Shown here: piece by piece, positions 1 to 7,033 of the stretch
How positions within the stretch are numbered: the first letter of the stretch is position 1
Layout of the letters: every line of letters starts with the position of its first letter
Source of the DNA: an uncultured Bacteroidales bacterium
GTDB lineage: Bacteria; Bacteroidota; Bacteroidia; Bacteroidales; Marinilabiliaceae
Assembly: GCA_934717675.1 (NCBI GenBank)
Contig: CAKUYZ010000072.1
Location: 1 to 8,776 of the forward strand
Reading direction: 5' to 3'
Length of the DNA stretch: 8,776 bases
Made by a program: the position numbers and the translations under genes
The notes under the pieces: generated by a model
Database searches by the model: none
Told to the model about the DNA's origin: nothing
Seen by the model: only the letters and a program-made list of their open reading frames with translations

Positions 1-17
1 GATGCCGCCACACGCCG

Positions 18-25
18 CAAATTTA
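18..25 (-). promoter_or_regulatory. Probable -7 promoter box reading off the left edge
   Basis: On the minus strand this reads TAAATTTG, an exact match to the Bacteroidota primary-sigma -7 consensus TAnnTTTG, followed by GCGGCG. That extension also follows two other -7 boxes in this window. No convincing TTG-type -33 element lies at the usual distance, so the call rests on the -7 box and the shared extension. It would drive a leftward gene lying outside the window. Confidence 0.5.
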
Positions 26-196
26 CTCAAAATTGCGCTCATGACCTTAGAACTGTGGCCGATGTGCGGCCTCGAACCTATAGAGGGGCGTGTTTAGTCT
101 TTGCTGCCTCCTGAAACGACGTTCCTTTTTGAACGGAATGTCCGAATTTTAAGAAATATTACACGACAGACGTGGGCGTGCGTATTACTAAAACGT

Positions 197-204
197 TAAT
201 TTCG
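197..204 (+). promoter_or_regulatory. Weak candidate -7 box for the M13 peptidase gene
   Basis: TAATTTCG matches TAnnTTTG at seven of eight positions and would start transcription about 40 nt before the ATG at 253. No clear -33 element is seen. Between this box and the gene lie a perfect 10-bp palindrome (231-240, TAGAATTCTA) and an overlapping inverted repeat TTAGAA/TTCTAA (221-226 and 236-241). These could be an operator or chance AT-rich symmetry. Confidence 0.25.
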
Positions 205-252
205 CCACAAATGATATTCATTAGAACCAATAGAATTCTAACATCACAAGAA

Positions 253-2295
253 ATGAACACGAAGCAAATTCTCATGCTGGGTGTTGCGGCAGGCGCCGTG
301 TGCGGTTGCGCTTCTCCCGAGCAGGGTGCCGATGACGGCGTCGCGCATTTCACGGCGGCCGACCAGGACACCACGGTTCGCCTTGCCGACGATTTCTACC
401 AGGCTTCAAATGGAGGCTGGATTGCGCGTCACCCCATCCCTGGCGACCGCGCCCGCTACGGAGCTTTCGACATGCTCTATGAGGAGAGTGTTGACCACCT
501 CCACGAGATTGTCCTTGCAGCCAAGGCCTCCAATGCGCCCAAAGGCAGCGAGGCGCAGAAAATTGGCGATCTTTTCTCGCTGGGTATGGACACCGTCCGC
601 CGCGACAAGGAGGGGCTGGAGCCAATCAGGCAGTACATTGACATGGCCCGCGCGGCGAAGTATGCCGATGCGGCGGCTTTCGCAAAGACTGTCGGCACCA
701 TGCACATCTTCATCGCCAACCCGTTCTTCTCTTTCGGCCGCACCCCGGACTACAAGAACAGCTCGATGAACATCAGCGAGCTGTGGCAGGGTGGCATCGG
801 CCTCCCAGACCGCGACTACTACTTTGATGAGTCTGACCACGGAAAAGAGATTGTGGCTGGCTACAAGGCCATGGTGGCCAAAGTGCTGACCCTCGCGGGC
901 CTAGACAATGCTGAGCAGAGGGCAGAGGGCGTCTTCGCCTTGGAGAAGGAGATGGCCGCCCAAATGAACAAGAAAGAGGAGAACCGCAACCCGCAGGCCA
1001 TCTGCAACAAGACCGACTTGGCCGGCTTGAAGGAGCAGGTCAAGGGTTTCGACTGGGACACCTATTTCGCCACTCTGGGCGCAGATGTCAAAGAGATCAA
1101 CATTGGGCAGCCCAAATATTTTGGCGCCATCTTCAACATCATTGCCAAAGCGAAGCCTGAGGTCGTGGCAGACTACCTGACTCTCAAGACCGTCATGGGC
1201 TTCAGTTCTTGCCTCACCAGCGAGCTCTATGCCATCACGTTCGACTTCTACAGCCGCCAACTCAGCGGCACCACCGAGATGCGTCCGCTATGGAAGCGAA
1301 TCCTTGGCGCTGTTGACGGGTGCATGGGCGAGGCGCTCGGCCAGCTCTACGTGCAGAAATATTTCCCCGAGGAGGCCAAGCAGAGGATGAAAGACCTCAT
1401 TGAGCAGCTGCGCATATCTTTCGGTCAGCGCATTGACCAACTCACATGGATGGGCGACAGCACCAAGGCCGCTGCCAAGGACAAGCTCGCAGCCATAAAG
1501 GTCAAGGTAGGCTATCCCGACAAGTGGAAGGACTACAGCTCGCTTGAGATTGACACAACCAAGAGCTATGCGGAGAACCTTGTGGCCGTGTCTGTCTTCG
1601 AGCATAAAGACGAAATGTCGAAGATAAACAAGCCTGTGGATAAGGACGAGTGGTATATGACGCCTCAGACCGTCAATGCCTACTACAACCCGACGGGCAA
1701 CGAGATCGTGTTCCCTGCGGCCATTCTTCAGCCTCCTTTCTTCTACGCTAAGGGCGACGACGCCGTCAACTATGGCGCCATCGGCGTGGTCATTGGTCAT
1801 GAGATGACTCACGGATTCGATGATTCCGGCTGCCAGTTCGACAAAGAGGGCAACCTCAGCAACTGGTGGACGGCAGAAGACAGCGAGGCCTTCAGCAAAG
1901 TGACGAGCCGCCTTGTTGACCATTTCTCCAACCTCACGGTCATTGACACCCTCAAGGGCAACGGTCGCCTAACTCTTGGTGAGAACATTGCAGATCTTGG
2001 CGGCCTCAACATTGCCCATCAGGCGTTCCGTAACACGCTGAAGGGCAAGGAGGAGCCTGCTGAGATTGACGGCCAGACCGCCGAGCAACGTTTCATCCTT
2101 GGCTATTCGCGCATCTGGGCCGGGGCCATCCGTAAAGAGGCTCTCTACCAGCAAGTCATGACCGACCCGCACTCCACGGGTCGTCTGCGCGTCAATGGGC
2201 AGCTTCCTCTGCTTGATTTCTTCTATGACGCATTCAATGTGAAGGAAGGGGACAAGATGTATATGGCTCCCGAAGATCGCATTGTCATCTGGTAA
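253..2295 (+). CDS. M13 family zinc metallopeptidase, lipoprotein (neprilysin/PepO-like)
   Basis: This 680-residue protein is a gluzincin-type zinc endopeptidase that would cleave peptides in the periplasm or at the envelope. Residues 1-19 form a short signal peptide ending in V-C-G-C19, a loose lipobox that predicts lipidation at Cys19. The M13 N-terminal entry motif DDFYQASNGGW is at about 46-56. The substrate-binding NAYY is at 475-478, the zinc motif HEMTH at 516-520, and the third zinc ligand with its support in ENIAD at 577-581. His640 and Arg646, six apart as in neprilysin, lie in the substrate/transition-state pocket before RVNG. The C-terminus ends in IVIW, resembling the family's terminal xxxW. 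Length is normal for the family and all key residues are present. The ATG at 253 was chosen because the signal peptide begins there; an in-frame GTG at 172 would add 27 unlikely residues. It is transcribed alone, with a strong terminator after it. The substrate cannot be inferred. Confidence 0.95.
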   Translation: MNTKQILMLGVAAGAVCGCASPEQGADDGVAHFTAADQDTTVRLADDFYQASNGGWIARHPIPGDRARYGAFDMLYEESVDHLHEIVLAAKASNAPKGSEAQKIGDLFSLGMDTVRRDKEGLEPIRQYIDMARAAKYADAAAFAKTVGTMHIFIANPFFSFGRTPDYKNSSMNISELWQGGIGLPDRDYYFDESDHGKEIVAGYKAMVAKVLTLAGLDNAEQRAEGVFALEKEMAAQMNKKEENRNPQAICNKTDLAGLKEQVKGFDWDTYFATLGADVKEINIGQPKYFGAIFNIIAKAKPEVVADYLTLKTVMGFSSCLTSELYAITFDFYSRQLSGTTEMRPLWKRILGAVDGCMGEALGQLYVQKYFPEEAKQRMKDLIEQLRISFGQRIDQLTWMGDSTKAAAKDKLAAIKVKVGYPDKWKDYSSLEIDTTKSYAENLVAVSVFEHKDEMSKINKPVDKDEWYMTPQTVNAYYNPTGNEIVFPAAILQPPFFYAKGDDAVNYGAIGVVIGHEMTHGFDDSGCQFDKEGNLSNWWTAEDSEAFSKVTSRLVDHFSNLTVIDTLKGNGRLTLGENIADLGGLNIAHQAFRNTLKGKEEPAEIDGQTAEQRFILGYSRIWAGAIRKEALYQQVMTDPHSTGRLRVNGQLPLLDFFYDAFNVKEGDKMYMAPEDRIVIW

Positions 2296-2325
2296 CATTC
2301 AGGCCATAGGCTGAAAAATGTCATG

Positions 2326-2357
2326 GCGGGGTGGGGCTGTTGCCTCACCCCGCTTTT
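2326..2357 (+). terminator. Intrinsic terminator of the M13 peptidase gene
   Basis: An 8-bp perfect G+C-rich stem (2326-2333 with 2346-2353) extends by one G-U and two G-C pairs around a CTGTTG loop and is followed by TTTT at 2354-2357. It lies about 30 nt after the stop codon and separates this gene from the transporter gene. Confidence 0.88.
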
Positions 2358-2416
2358 CTGTTCTTCATGACAGGCAAAAACAATTGCCATAAGCTCACAA
2401 TTAAGCCCAAACTTGT

Positions 2417-2424
2417 TAATTTTG
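2417..2424 (+). promoter_or_regulatory. -7 promoter box of the AspT-family transporter gene
   Basis: TAATTTTG matches TAnnTTTG exactly and is followed by CGGCG. Transcription would begin near 2431, giving a leader of about 50 nt. The -33 region is poor: the nearest TTG, at 2384-2386, is too far upstream. Confidence 0.55.
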
Positions 2425-2469
2425 CGGCGCTTCTGGCCCGCCTGACAAATTGTGCCTTGGGTCTTGAAC

Positions 2470-2475
2470 AAGGAG
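2470..2475 (+). promoter_or_regulatory. Shine-Dalgarno-like site of the transporter gene
   Basis: AAGGAG sits six bases before the ATG at 2482. This is notable because the other genes here lack such a site. It fixes the start at 2482 rather than at the in-frame TTG at 2452. Confidence 0.6.
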
Positions 2476-2481
2476 CCTCTT

Positions 2482-4161
2482 ATGACAATTTTATCTCTTC
2501 CGCAATTCGTATTGAGCCTGATGGCGGAGCACTCCGCCATTCAGGCCGTGGCTGTCATTGCCATCATCATAGCCATCGGCACCGCGCTTGCCAAGTTGCG
2601 CATAGGTGGTGTCTCTTTGGGCGTGGCCTTTGTGTTCTTTGTGGGCATCTTGGCGGGCCACCTGGGCTTTAGCCTGGATCCTGAGGTGCTGCTTTATGTA
2701 GAGACGTTCGGCCTCGTCATTTTCGTCTACGCCCTAGGCTTGCAAGTGGGCCCTGGCTTTTTCAACTCTCTGCGCCATGATGGCATGAAGCTCAATATGT
2801 GGGGCTTGGCTCTCATTGCAGTTGGAACTCTTATGGCCATTCTATGCTGGGAGTTCTCACCAATTGGCCTGCCTGAGATGATGGGCATCTACTGCGGAGC
2901 CACCACCAATACTCCGGCCCTCGGCGCGGCGCAGCAGACTCTGAGCCAGTTCGGGCTTTCGGGTGGCGGTGCCGCGTTGGGTTGCGCCATCACATATCCG
3001 CTCGGCGTTGTTGGCGTAATTCTGGCCATGATCATCCTCAAGAAGATATTTGTGAGAGGCGTGGAAGTCCCCAAAACATCCCACTACACCTCAGATGACA
3101 CATTTGTGGCTCGTTTTGACGTTGTGAACCCAGGAGTCAATGGCAAGACCTTAAAGGAGATTGTGGAAATGAGCCACCTCAAATTCATAATCTCGAGAGT
3201 GTGGCGCGGAGACGAGGTCTTGGTTCCGCACTCCAGCACCATTTTGTTCGAGGGCGACAGCATCCTTGTCGTGACCACGAAACATGAAGTCTCCGCCCTG
3301 GAGATATTGTTCGGCAGGCGTTCAACGGAAGACTGGAATAAAGAGGAGATTGACTGGAACAAGGTGGACCGTCAGGTTGAGAGCCGCACCATTGTGCTGT
3401 CCAGCCCAGGCCTCAATGGCAAACGGTTGGGACACTTGCACCTTGGAAGCACCTACGGTGTGAACATAAGTCGCGTTACCAGGGGCGATATTCGCCTTTT
3501 GGCGACCTATGACCTCCAGCTCCAGTATGGCGACCGGCTCACGGCCGTCGGCGAGGCGAAGGATTTGGACAATGCCGCAAAGTTTTTGGGCAACGCTGTT
3601 CAAAATCTTAATGAGCCGAATTTGGGCTCAATATTCCTGGGCATTCTTTTGGGCCTTGGGCTTGGCTCCATTCCCGTAAGTTTGCCGGGAATGTCTGTGC
3701 CTGTGAAGCTGGGAATGGCCGGAGGCCCAATCATTGTGGGCATTTTGGCGGGAGCTTTTGGGCCGTCTTTCCATATCATCACGTTCACCACCCGCAGTGC
3801 CAACCTCATGTTGCGCAAGCTTGGCCTGTCGCTCTATTTGGCGTGCCTGGGCCTTGATTCGGGTCCGCAGTTTTTCCAGACCGTGGTGCGTCCGGAGGGC
3901 CTTTTGTGGTTGGGCATGGGCTTGGCTCTGACGGTGATGCCTGTGGTCATTGTGGGCGCCATCATCATCAAGCTCCGCAGGTTCGACTTCGGGACGGTGT
4001 GCGGCATCTTGTGTGGAAGTATGGCCAATCCTATGGCGTTGGGCTATGCCAATGACGCCGCTCGAAGTGACGCCCCGTCGTTGAGCTACGCAACCGTTTA
4101 CCCTCTGTGTATGTTTGTCAGGGTTGTGGTTGTGCAAATTGTGCTCATTGCGCTGCTTTAA
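2482..4161 (+). CDS. Aspartate:alanine exchanger family transporter (AspT/YidE-like)
   Basis: This 559-residue inner-membrane protein has the layout of the AAEx family (AspT, YidE, YbjL). A block of about five hydrophobic segments (roughly 8-190) is followed by two TrkA-C/RCK-C regulatory domains (about 205-275 and 295-368) and a second hydrophobic block (about 380-559). The two membrane halves are visibly duplicated: GLQVGPGFF (86-94) matches GLDSGPQFF (457-465), and GATTNTPALGAA (139-150) matches GSMANPMALGYA (512-523). The GATTNTPAL stretch is a hallmark of the family. AspT itself swaps aspartate for alanine, but most members, including the closest-looking YidE/YbjL types, have no proven substrate, so the substrate here is unknown. 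The RCK-C domains suggest control by a cytosolic ligand. It has its own promoter and terminator and is probably monocistronic. Codon and base composition match the flanking peptidase gene, so nothing suggests transfer. Confidence 0.94.
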   Translation: MTILSLPQFVLSLMAEHSAIQAVAVIAIIIAIGTALAKLRIGGVSLGVAFVFFVGILAGHLGFSLDPEVLLYVETFGLVIFVYALGLQVGPGFFNSLRHDGMKLNMWGLALIAVGTLMAILCWEFSPIGLPEMMGIYCGATTNTPALGAAQQTLSQFGLSGGGAALGCAITYPLGVVGVILAMIILKKIFVRGVEVPKTSHYTSDDTFVARFDVVNPGVNGKTLKEIVEMSHLKFIISRVWRGDEVLVPHSSTILFEGDSILVVTTKHEVSALEILFGRRSTEDWNKEEIDWNKVDRQVESRTIVLSSPGLNGKRLGHLHLGSTYGVNISRVTRGDIRLLATYDLQLQYGDRLTAVGEAKDLDNAAKFLGNAVQNLNEPNLGSIFLGILLGLGLGSIPVSLPGMSVPVKLGMAGGPIIVGILAGAFGPSFHIITFTTRSANLMLRKLGLSLYLACLGLDSGPQFFQTVVRPEGLLWLGMGLALTVMPVVIVGAIIIKLRRFDFGTVCGILCGSMANPMALGYANDAARSDAPSLSYATVYPLCMFVRVVVVQIVLIALL

Positions 4162-4176
4162 GCGCAATGCTATACC

Positions 4177-4207
4177 AAATCAGGCCGGTTTCTGTCGGCC
4201 TGATTTT
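4177..4207. terminator. Bidirectional terminator between convergent genes
   Basis: A perfect 11-bp inverted repeat (4177-4187 with 4196-4206) surrounds an 8-nt loop. Reading rightward it ends in TTTT (4204-4207), terminating the transporter gene 15 nt after its stop. Reading leftward it lies directly after the NERD gene and ends in ATTT. The NERD stop codon (4206-4208) overlaps the end of the stem, so the convergent genes share one hairpin. Confidence 0.85.
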
Positions 4208-4949
4208 AACATTTAAGCGAAATCATACATTGCGGATAATTTGAGCATCCGTAGAAATCACCGTACATACCGTGTCGTAATACCAGCTGCCCTCCGCAAC
4301 GAGGACAAATTTTTTGTTCAATTGAGTTTTCTGCCAAAGTTCGCCTATTCGTGGCGTTATGTATGTGTGCCGTGATGCTTTCTTTGCTTGTCTTTGTCAT
4401 GTTCTGCTTGATCGTCTCTGCGATCCAAATCACTGTCTGATTGTCTAATGAGTGATGCTTGTATTGCCTGATGGCACTCTGTAAGTAGATCATATTTACC
4501 ACAATGTAGTTTTGGACGTTAATTTTGAGTTCCGCATTATTGCCAAAAACGACAATTGGGATGTAAGGAATGTCTACGGTGCAATTTAGAAGGTGACGGA
4601 GGAATCTCACATGGCCATCGTTCTGCCTTATCGGGTTGTAAAAGCGGTGCTTACAATAAAAAATGACTTGCGTCCAATATTCCGAATTCTCCCCTCCGCA
4701 TATCCAGCCTCCGTGTCCCTTTGTCTCAATGACAAACACGCCGTATGGCGATAGGACTAAGTGGTCAATTTGCGTTGAGCGTCCATTACTCATAAAAAGC
4801 AAGTCATTGAACACTATGTATTCGCTGGGAAGTCTTGATAGCACTCGGCGCACTAATCTTTCAGATCGCCATACTTTGCGATATGGAAACCTTGGAAATA
4901 TGATTATTATCAGTGCGACAATAATACTTAAACTGGCTATTATCAGCAT
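4206..4949 (-). CDS. Membrane-anchored NERD-domain protein with C4 zinc finger
   Basis: This 247-residue protein has three parts. One hydrophobic segment (about 2-19) is followed by basic residues, which should leave the rest in the cytoplasm. A NERD (nuclease-related) domain spans about 28-150, and a topoisomerase-type C4 zinc finger lies at about 215-241. NERD domains resemble PD-(D/E)XK nucleases; the matching residues are Asp62 in QIDH and Glu75-Thr-Lys77 in VIETKGHG, and the NPIRQN...H stretch (105-113) is also typical. The zinc ligands would be Cys215, Cys218, Cys235 and Cys241, within the characteristic YGxFxGCSNYPQC pattern. A DNA-acting nuclease role is inferred from the folds; neither activity nor target is known. 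The ATG at 4949 was chosen because the membrane segment starts there; a TTG 48 bases upstream would overlap the preceding gene. It begins 13 nt after that gene's stop, so the two are probably co-transcribed. The gene is AT-rich relative to its neighbours, suggesting acquisition by transfer. Confidence 0.88.
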   Translation of the reverse strand: MLIIASLSIIVALIIIIFPRFPYRKVWRSERLVRRVLSRLPSEYIVFNDLLFMSNGRSTQIDHLVLSPYGVFVIETKGHGGWICGGENSEYWTQVIFYCKHRFYNPIRQNDGHVRFLRHLLNCTVDIPYIPIVVFGNNAELKINVQNYIVVNMIYLQSAIRQYKHHSLDNQTVIWIAETIKQNMTKTSKESITAHIHNATNRRTLAENSIEQKICPRCGGQLVLRHGMYGDFYGCSNYPQCMISLKC

Positions 4950-4962
4950 AGTACGCAGATTG

Positions 4963-5376
4963 CTACATTTCCCTAATCCATCTTTTGCTAGCCTCAAACC
5001 CCCATTGAACGTGCCATTTCCTCCCAGTGACCTTGTCTAGAAGTATGAATTGGTATATGTTCTTGGTCGGGTACAGTTCAAATGTTCCGCTCACGGCATC
5101 TAGTAGAGATAGGTCATCGCCATTTAATGTTACGGAAAATTCTTTCTCTTCATCTAACGACCATTGTACAACATTTATTTTGCCTGTCTTTGTGTCTAAT
5201 TGCAGGAAGTTATAGATGTTCTCGGTTGGGTAGAGCTTAAACCTGTCTTGGTTTTGTTTCCAATAAGCCTCCTGTGGGCTGTTGATTTCAGTTTGAGTAT
5301 CTCCATAAGCAGAACTTTGTGCGTCAGCTCCAATTGCAATAAATAGAGAGCAAACTGTGATTATCGGGCTCTTCAT
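4963..5376 (-). CDS. Small secreted protein with two 27-residue repeats
   Basis: The 137-residue product has a signal peptide (1-19) with a good signal peptidase I site after Ala-Asp-Ala19, and it starts with ATG at 5376. The mature part holds two copies of one unit: residues 46-72 (FKLYPTENIYNFLQLD...VQW) and 99-125 (FELYPTKNIYQFILLD...VQW), 53 residues apart. Shared positions are F-x-LYPT-x-NIY-x-F-x-LD-x-x-TG-(K/R)-x-x-x-VQW. I recall similar tryptophan-ended units in uncharacterised Bacteroidales proteins, but I cannot name a family or function. The repeat is probably a short beta-strand module, perhaps a propeller-blade-like or binding repeat; this is inference. It is the first gene of a likely two-gene operon with the NERD protein and shares that gene's low G+C. 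Confidence 0.78.
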   Translation of the reverse strand: MKSPIITVCSLFIAIGADAQSSAYGDTQTEINSPQEAYWKQNQDRFKLYPTENIYNFLQLDTKTGKINVVQWSLDEEKEFSVTLNGDDLSLLDAVSGTFELYPTKNIYQFILLDKVTGRKWHVQWGFEASKRWIREM

Positions 5377-5412
5377 TAAAGTAGTGTAAATATAGGGTTC
5401 GGGATGGTGAAT

Positions 5413-5420
5413 CAAAGTTA
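5413..5420 (-). promoter_or_regulatory. -7 box of the repeat-protein/NERD operon
   Basis: The minus strand reads TAACTTTG, an exact TAnnTTTG match, with transcription expected near 5406 and a leader of about 30 nt. A TTTG at 5435-5438 is upstream, but the 14-nt gap is shorter than the usual 18-20, so the -33 element is uncertain. Confidence 0.5.
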
Positions 5421-5434
5421 ACAAATATTGCTTG

Positions 5435-5465
5435 CAAAACAGGCTATCTAATATTCAAAACAGGC
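5435..5465. repeat. Direct repeat of CAAAACAGGC
   Basis: The ten bases CAAAACAGGC occur at 5435-5444 and again at 5456-5465, 21 bases apart start to start, about two helical turns. The second copy forms part of the left arm of the 5458-5494 terminator. The first lies just upstream of the operon's -7 box. Confidence 0.6.
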
Positions 5466-5494
5466 CGGCACGCAATCTGCGTGCCGGCCTGTTT
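5458..5494 (-). terminator. Intrinsic terminator of the membrane-kinase fusion gene
   Basis: A perfect 16-bp inverted repeat (5458-5473 with 5479-5494) encloses a 5-nt loop. On the minus strand the stem ends in TTT, and one more T follows before a mixed AT stretch. It sits 22 nt after the fusion gene's stop codon and isolates that gene from the minus-strand operon beyond it. Confidence 0.9.
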
Positions 5495-5516
5495 GTTGTA
5501 GTATTTGAGAGCCGCG

Positions 5517-6857
5517 TTAGTGCGCCAGCTCGCAAATTATGTCTACCGCTTTGTCTATCCCTATTGAGCCGGTGTTGATGACAATGTCGTAATTCTCGGC
5601 ATCGCCCCACCTGTGGCCTGTGTATTTCCAATAGTGGTTTGCCCTTGCTGTGTTCACTCTGTCAATGTCGGCTAGAGCTTCGGCTGTGTTTTTCTTGCCA
5701 ATGGAGGCGATGCGTTTGGCCGCAAACTCTTTGTCTGACATGATGAACACGCGGAGTGTGTGGATGCGCCTCCGCAGCACACTGTCAGCGCAGCGACCTA
5801 TTATGACACACGGTTTGCTTGTGGCGACTTCGCGAATAAACTGGCTCTGCGCTACGAACAGACGGTCATCTGTAGAGAGAAGGGTGTCCTGTGGGATGTC
5901 GTTTCCTAAGATGATGTTTTCCAATAATTTGGCTGTTGAGATATTTTGGTCGCGTTGCTCCACTTCCGTAGCGGAAAGTTTCGTCTCGGCGGCAGCGCTG
6001 TCCAGTATGGCCTTGTCATAAAGACTTATGCCAAGCCTTTGTGCCACCTTTTGGCCAATTTCTAGCCCGCCGCTGCCATATTGTCGCGAGATGGTTATGA
6101 CCAAGGGCGCGTCGGCATGGCTGATGGGCGCCTTGACGGTCTCCTGCTCAGCCGGGAAGTTGAGCAGTTTGTCAAACCACCCGAGGTGTGGAGATACGAC
6201 GCGCACCATTATGCCGATATAAACCATTGAGATCAGGGTGCCTACGCCAACAATGTCCCATCGCCACTCTCCATAGAAGATCACGCAACTGCCGATGCCG
6301 ATGCAAACTAGTACGGTATCGACTACAATCTTTACTTTACTGAACTCTTTGCCCGTCACTTGAGCGATGGCCACTTGGATTCCCTCACCCGGCATCATGA
6401 CAGACCGGCATCGAACCTCGCACGCCACGCCCACGCCCATAACCACTCCGGCCACAGCCACGAGCAACAATCCCCACGCCACGCCCGCCGCGCCGCCCCC
6501 TGCCGAGAGAGGTGCGGTCAGTGACATGTTCACGTCTAGGAAAACGCTAAACACTGTGCCTATGAGCAACTGAAACAACTGGTATGGCTGGTATCTGCGG
6601 CGCAATATGAGAATCTGCAAAAAGACGAAGATGCAGTTCATCACAATGGTGTAGCCACCCACGGTCATTTGTGGCACGTGCCACCCCAAGACGGTGGTTG
6701 AGTCAGCTCCGGCCGAACTCCATACGAGAGGGGTGACGGAGATGGCCGATGAGCCAAGGTTGGAACGAATGAAAAGTGAGACGCCAAACGTCATGACGTA
6801 CAGCGCTGCCAAGAGAAGAAGGTGCTGACGAATGAAAAGAGATAGTTTTTTATTCAC
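5517..6857 (-). CDS. YczE/YitT-like membrane domain fused to cytidylate kinase-like domain
   Basis: The 446-residue product has two parts. Residues 10-225 hold about six hydrophobic segments (near 10-31, 66-86, 92-112, 123-147, 178-197 and 202-222) and resemble the YczE/YyaS/YitT integral-membrane group, including the early FGVSLFIRSNLGSSAIS stretch. Residues 251-446 are a cytidylate-kinase-like NTPase (Cytidylate_kin2 type): ITISRQYGSGGLEIG (254-268) is the P-loop region, VIIGRCAD (351-358) follows, and the C-terminal YTGHRWGDAENYDIVINT (412-429) is typical of the family. The kinase domain would face the cytoplasm; its substrate is not known and need not be CMP. The GTG at 6857 was chosen because the only promoter-like box (6932-6939) lies upstream of it but inside the longer open frame reaching 7061, and because MNKKLSLFIRQH gives a normal basic N-terminus before the first membrane segment. 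Transcription is probably monocistronic. Confidence 0.88.
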   Translation of the reverse strand: MNKKLSLFIRQHLLLLAALYVMTFGVSLFIRSNLGSSAISVTPLVWSSAGADSTTVLGWHVPQMTVGGYTIVMNCIFVFLQILILRRRYQPYQLFQLLIGTVFSVFLDVNMSLTAPLSAGGGAAGVAWGLLLVAVAGVVMGVGVACEVRCRSVMMPGEGIQVAIAQVTGKEFSKVKIVVDTVLVCIGIGSCVIFYGEWRWDIVGVGTLISMVYIGIMVRVVSPHLGWFDKLLNFPAEQETVKAPISHADAPLVITISRQYGSGGLEIGQKVAQRLGISLYDKAILDSAAAETKLSATEVEQRDQNISTAKLLENIILGNDIPQDTLLSTDDRLFVAQSQFIREVATSKPCVIIGRCADSVLRRRIHTLRVFIMSDKEFAAKRIASIGKKNTAEALADIDRVNTARANHYWKYTGHRWGDAENYDIVINTGSIGIDKAVDIICELAH

Positions 6858-6931
6858 GCTATATGTTTTTATCGGGCGGCCAACCTGATCGTGCGCTTTC
6901 TTTAAAGCAGTCGGGCCGGGTCGCAACACCG

Positions 6932-6939
6932 CAAATTTA
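6932..6939 (-). promoter_or_regulatory. -7 promoter box of the membrane-kinase fusion gene
   Basis: The minus strand reads TAAATTTG followed by CGGTG, an exact consensus match. Transcription would start near 6925, giving a leader of about 68 nt before the GTG at 6857. No good -33 TTG is seen at 18-20 nt. The repeated GGCCGG at 6967-6972 and 6975-6980 lies between this box and the rightward promoter. Confidence 0.6.
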
Positions 6940-7004
6940 CCAAGAATGAGGGTGAAATATGTCTCAGGCCGGTTGGCCGGGGCAAAAAGGTTGTTGCTTT
7001 TATC

Positions 7005-7033
7005 TTGTTTTTTGCAAAATGTCGCTAAATTAG
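7005..7033 (+). promoter_or_regulatory. Promoter of the structured RNA at 7040-7217
   Basis: A TTG -33 element (7005-7007) is separated by 18 nt from TAAATTAG (7026-7033), which matches the TAnnTTTG -7 consensus at seven of eight positions and is followed by CGGTG. Transcription should begin near 7040, which coincides with the first base of the RNA's closing stem. Of the candidate promoters here, this has the best -33/-7 spacing. Confidence 0.6.

Noticed and set aside
57..71. Small hairpin GGCCG-ATGTG-CGGCC near the left end
   Set aside because: Only five base pairs with no T-run on either strand, so it is not supported as a terminator. It may be chance.
120..135. Inverted repeat CGTTC/GAACG around a T-rich loop
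   Set aside because: Five pairs with the T-run in the loop rather than after the stem; no clear role.
172..252. GTG start giving the M13 peptidase 27 more residues
   Set aside because: It would bury the lipoprotein signal peptide internally. The ATG at 253 opens directly onto it.
1288..1923. A 211-codon open frame antisense to the M13 peptidase gene
   Set aside because: It lies wholly opposite a confidently assigned enzyme with all catalytic motifs, and its translation shows no recognisable domain or coherent start region.
2452..2481. TTG start for the transporter gene
   Set aside because: The ATG at 2482 has AAGGAG six bases upstream and gives a normal N-terminus.
3628..4167. A 179-codon open frame antisense to the end of the transporter gene
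   Set aside because: The translation is rich in His, Arg and Gln without domain features, typical of the reverse of a membrane-protein gene.
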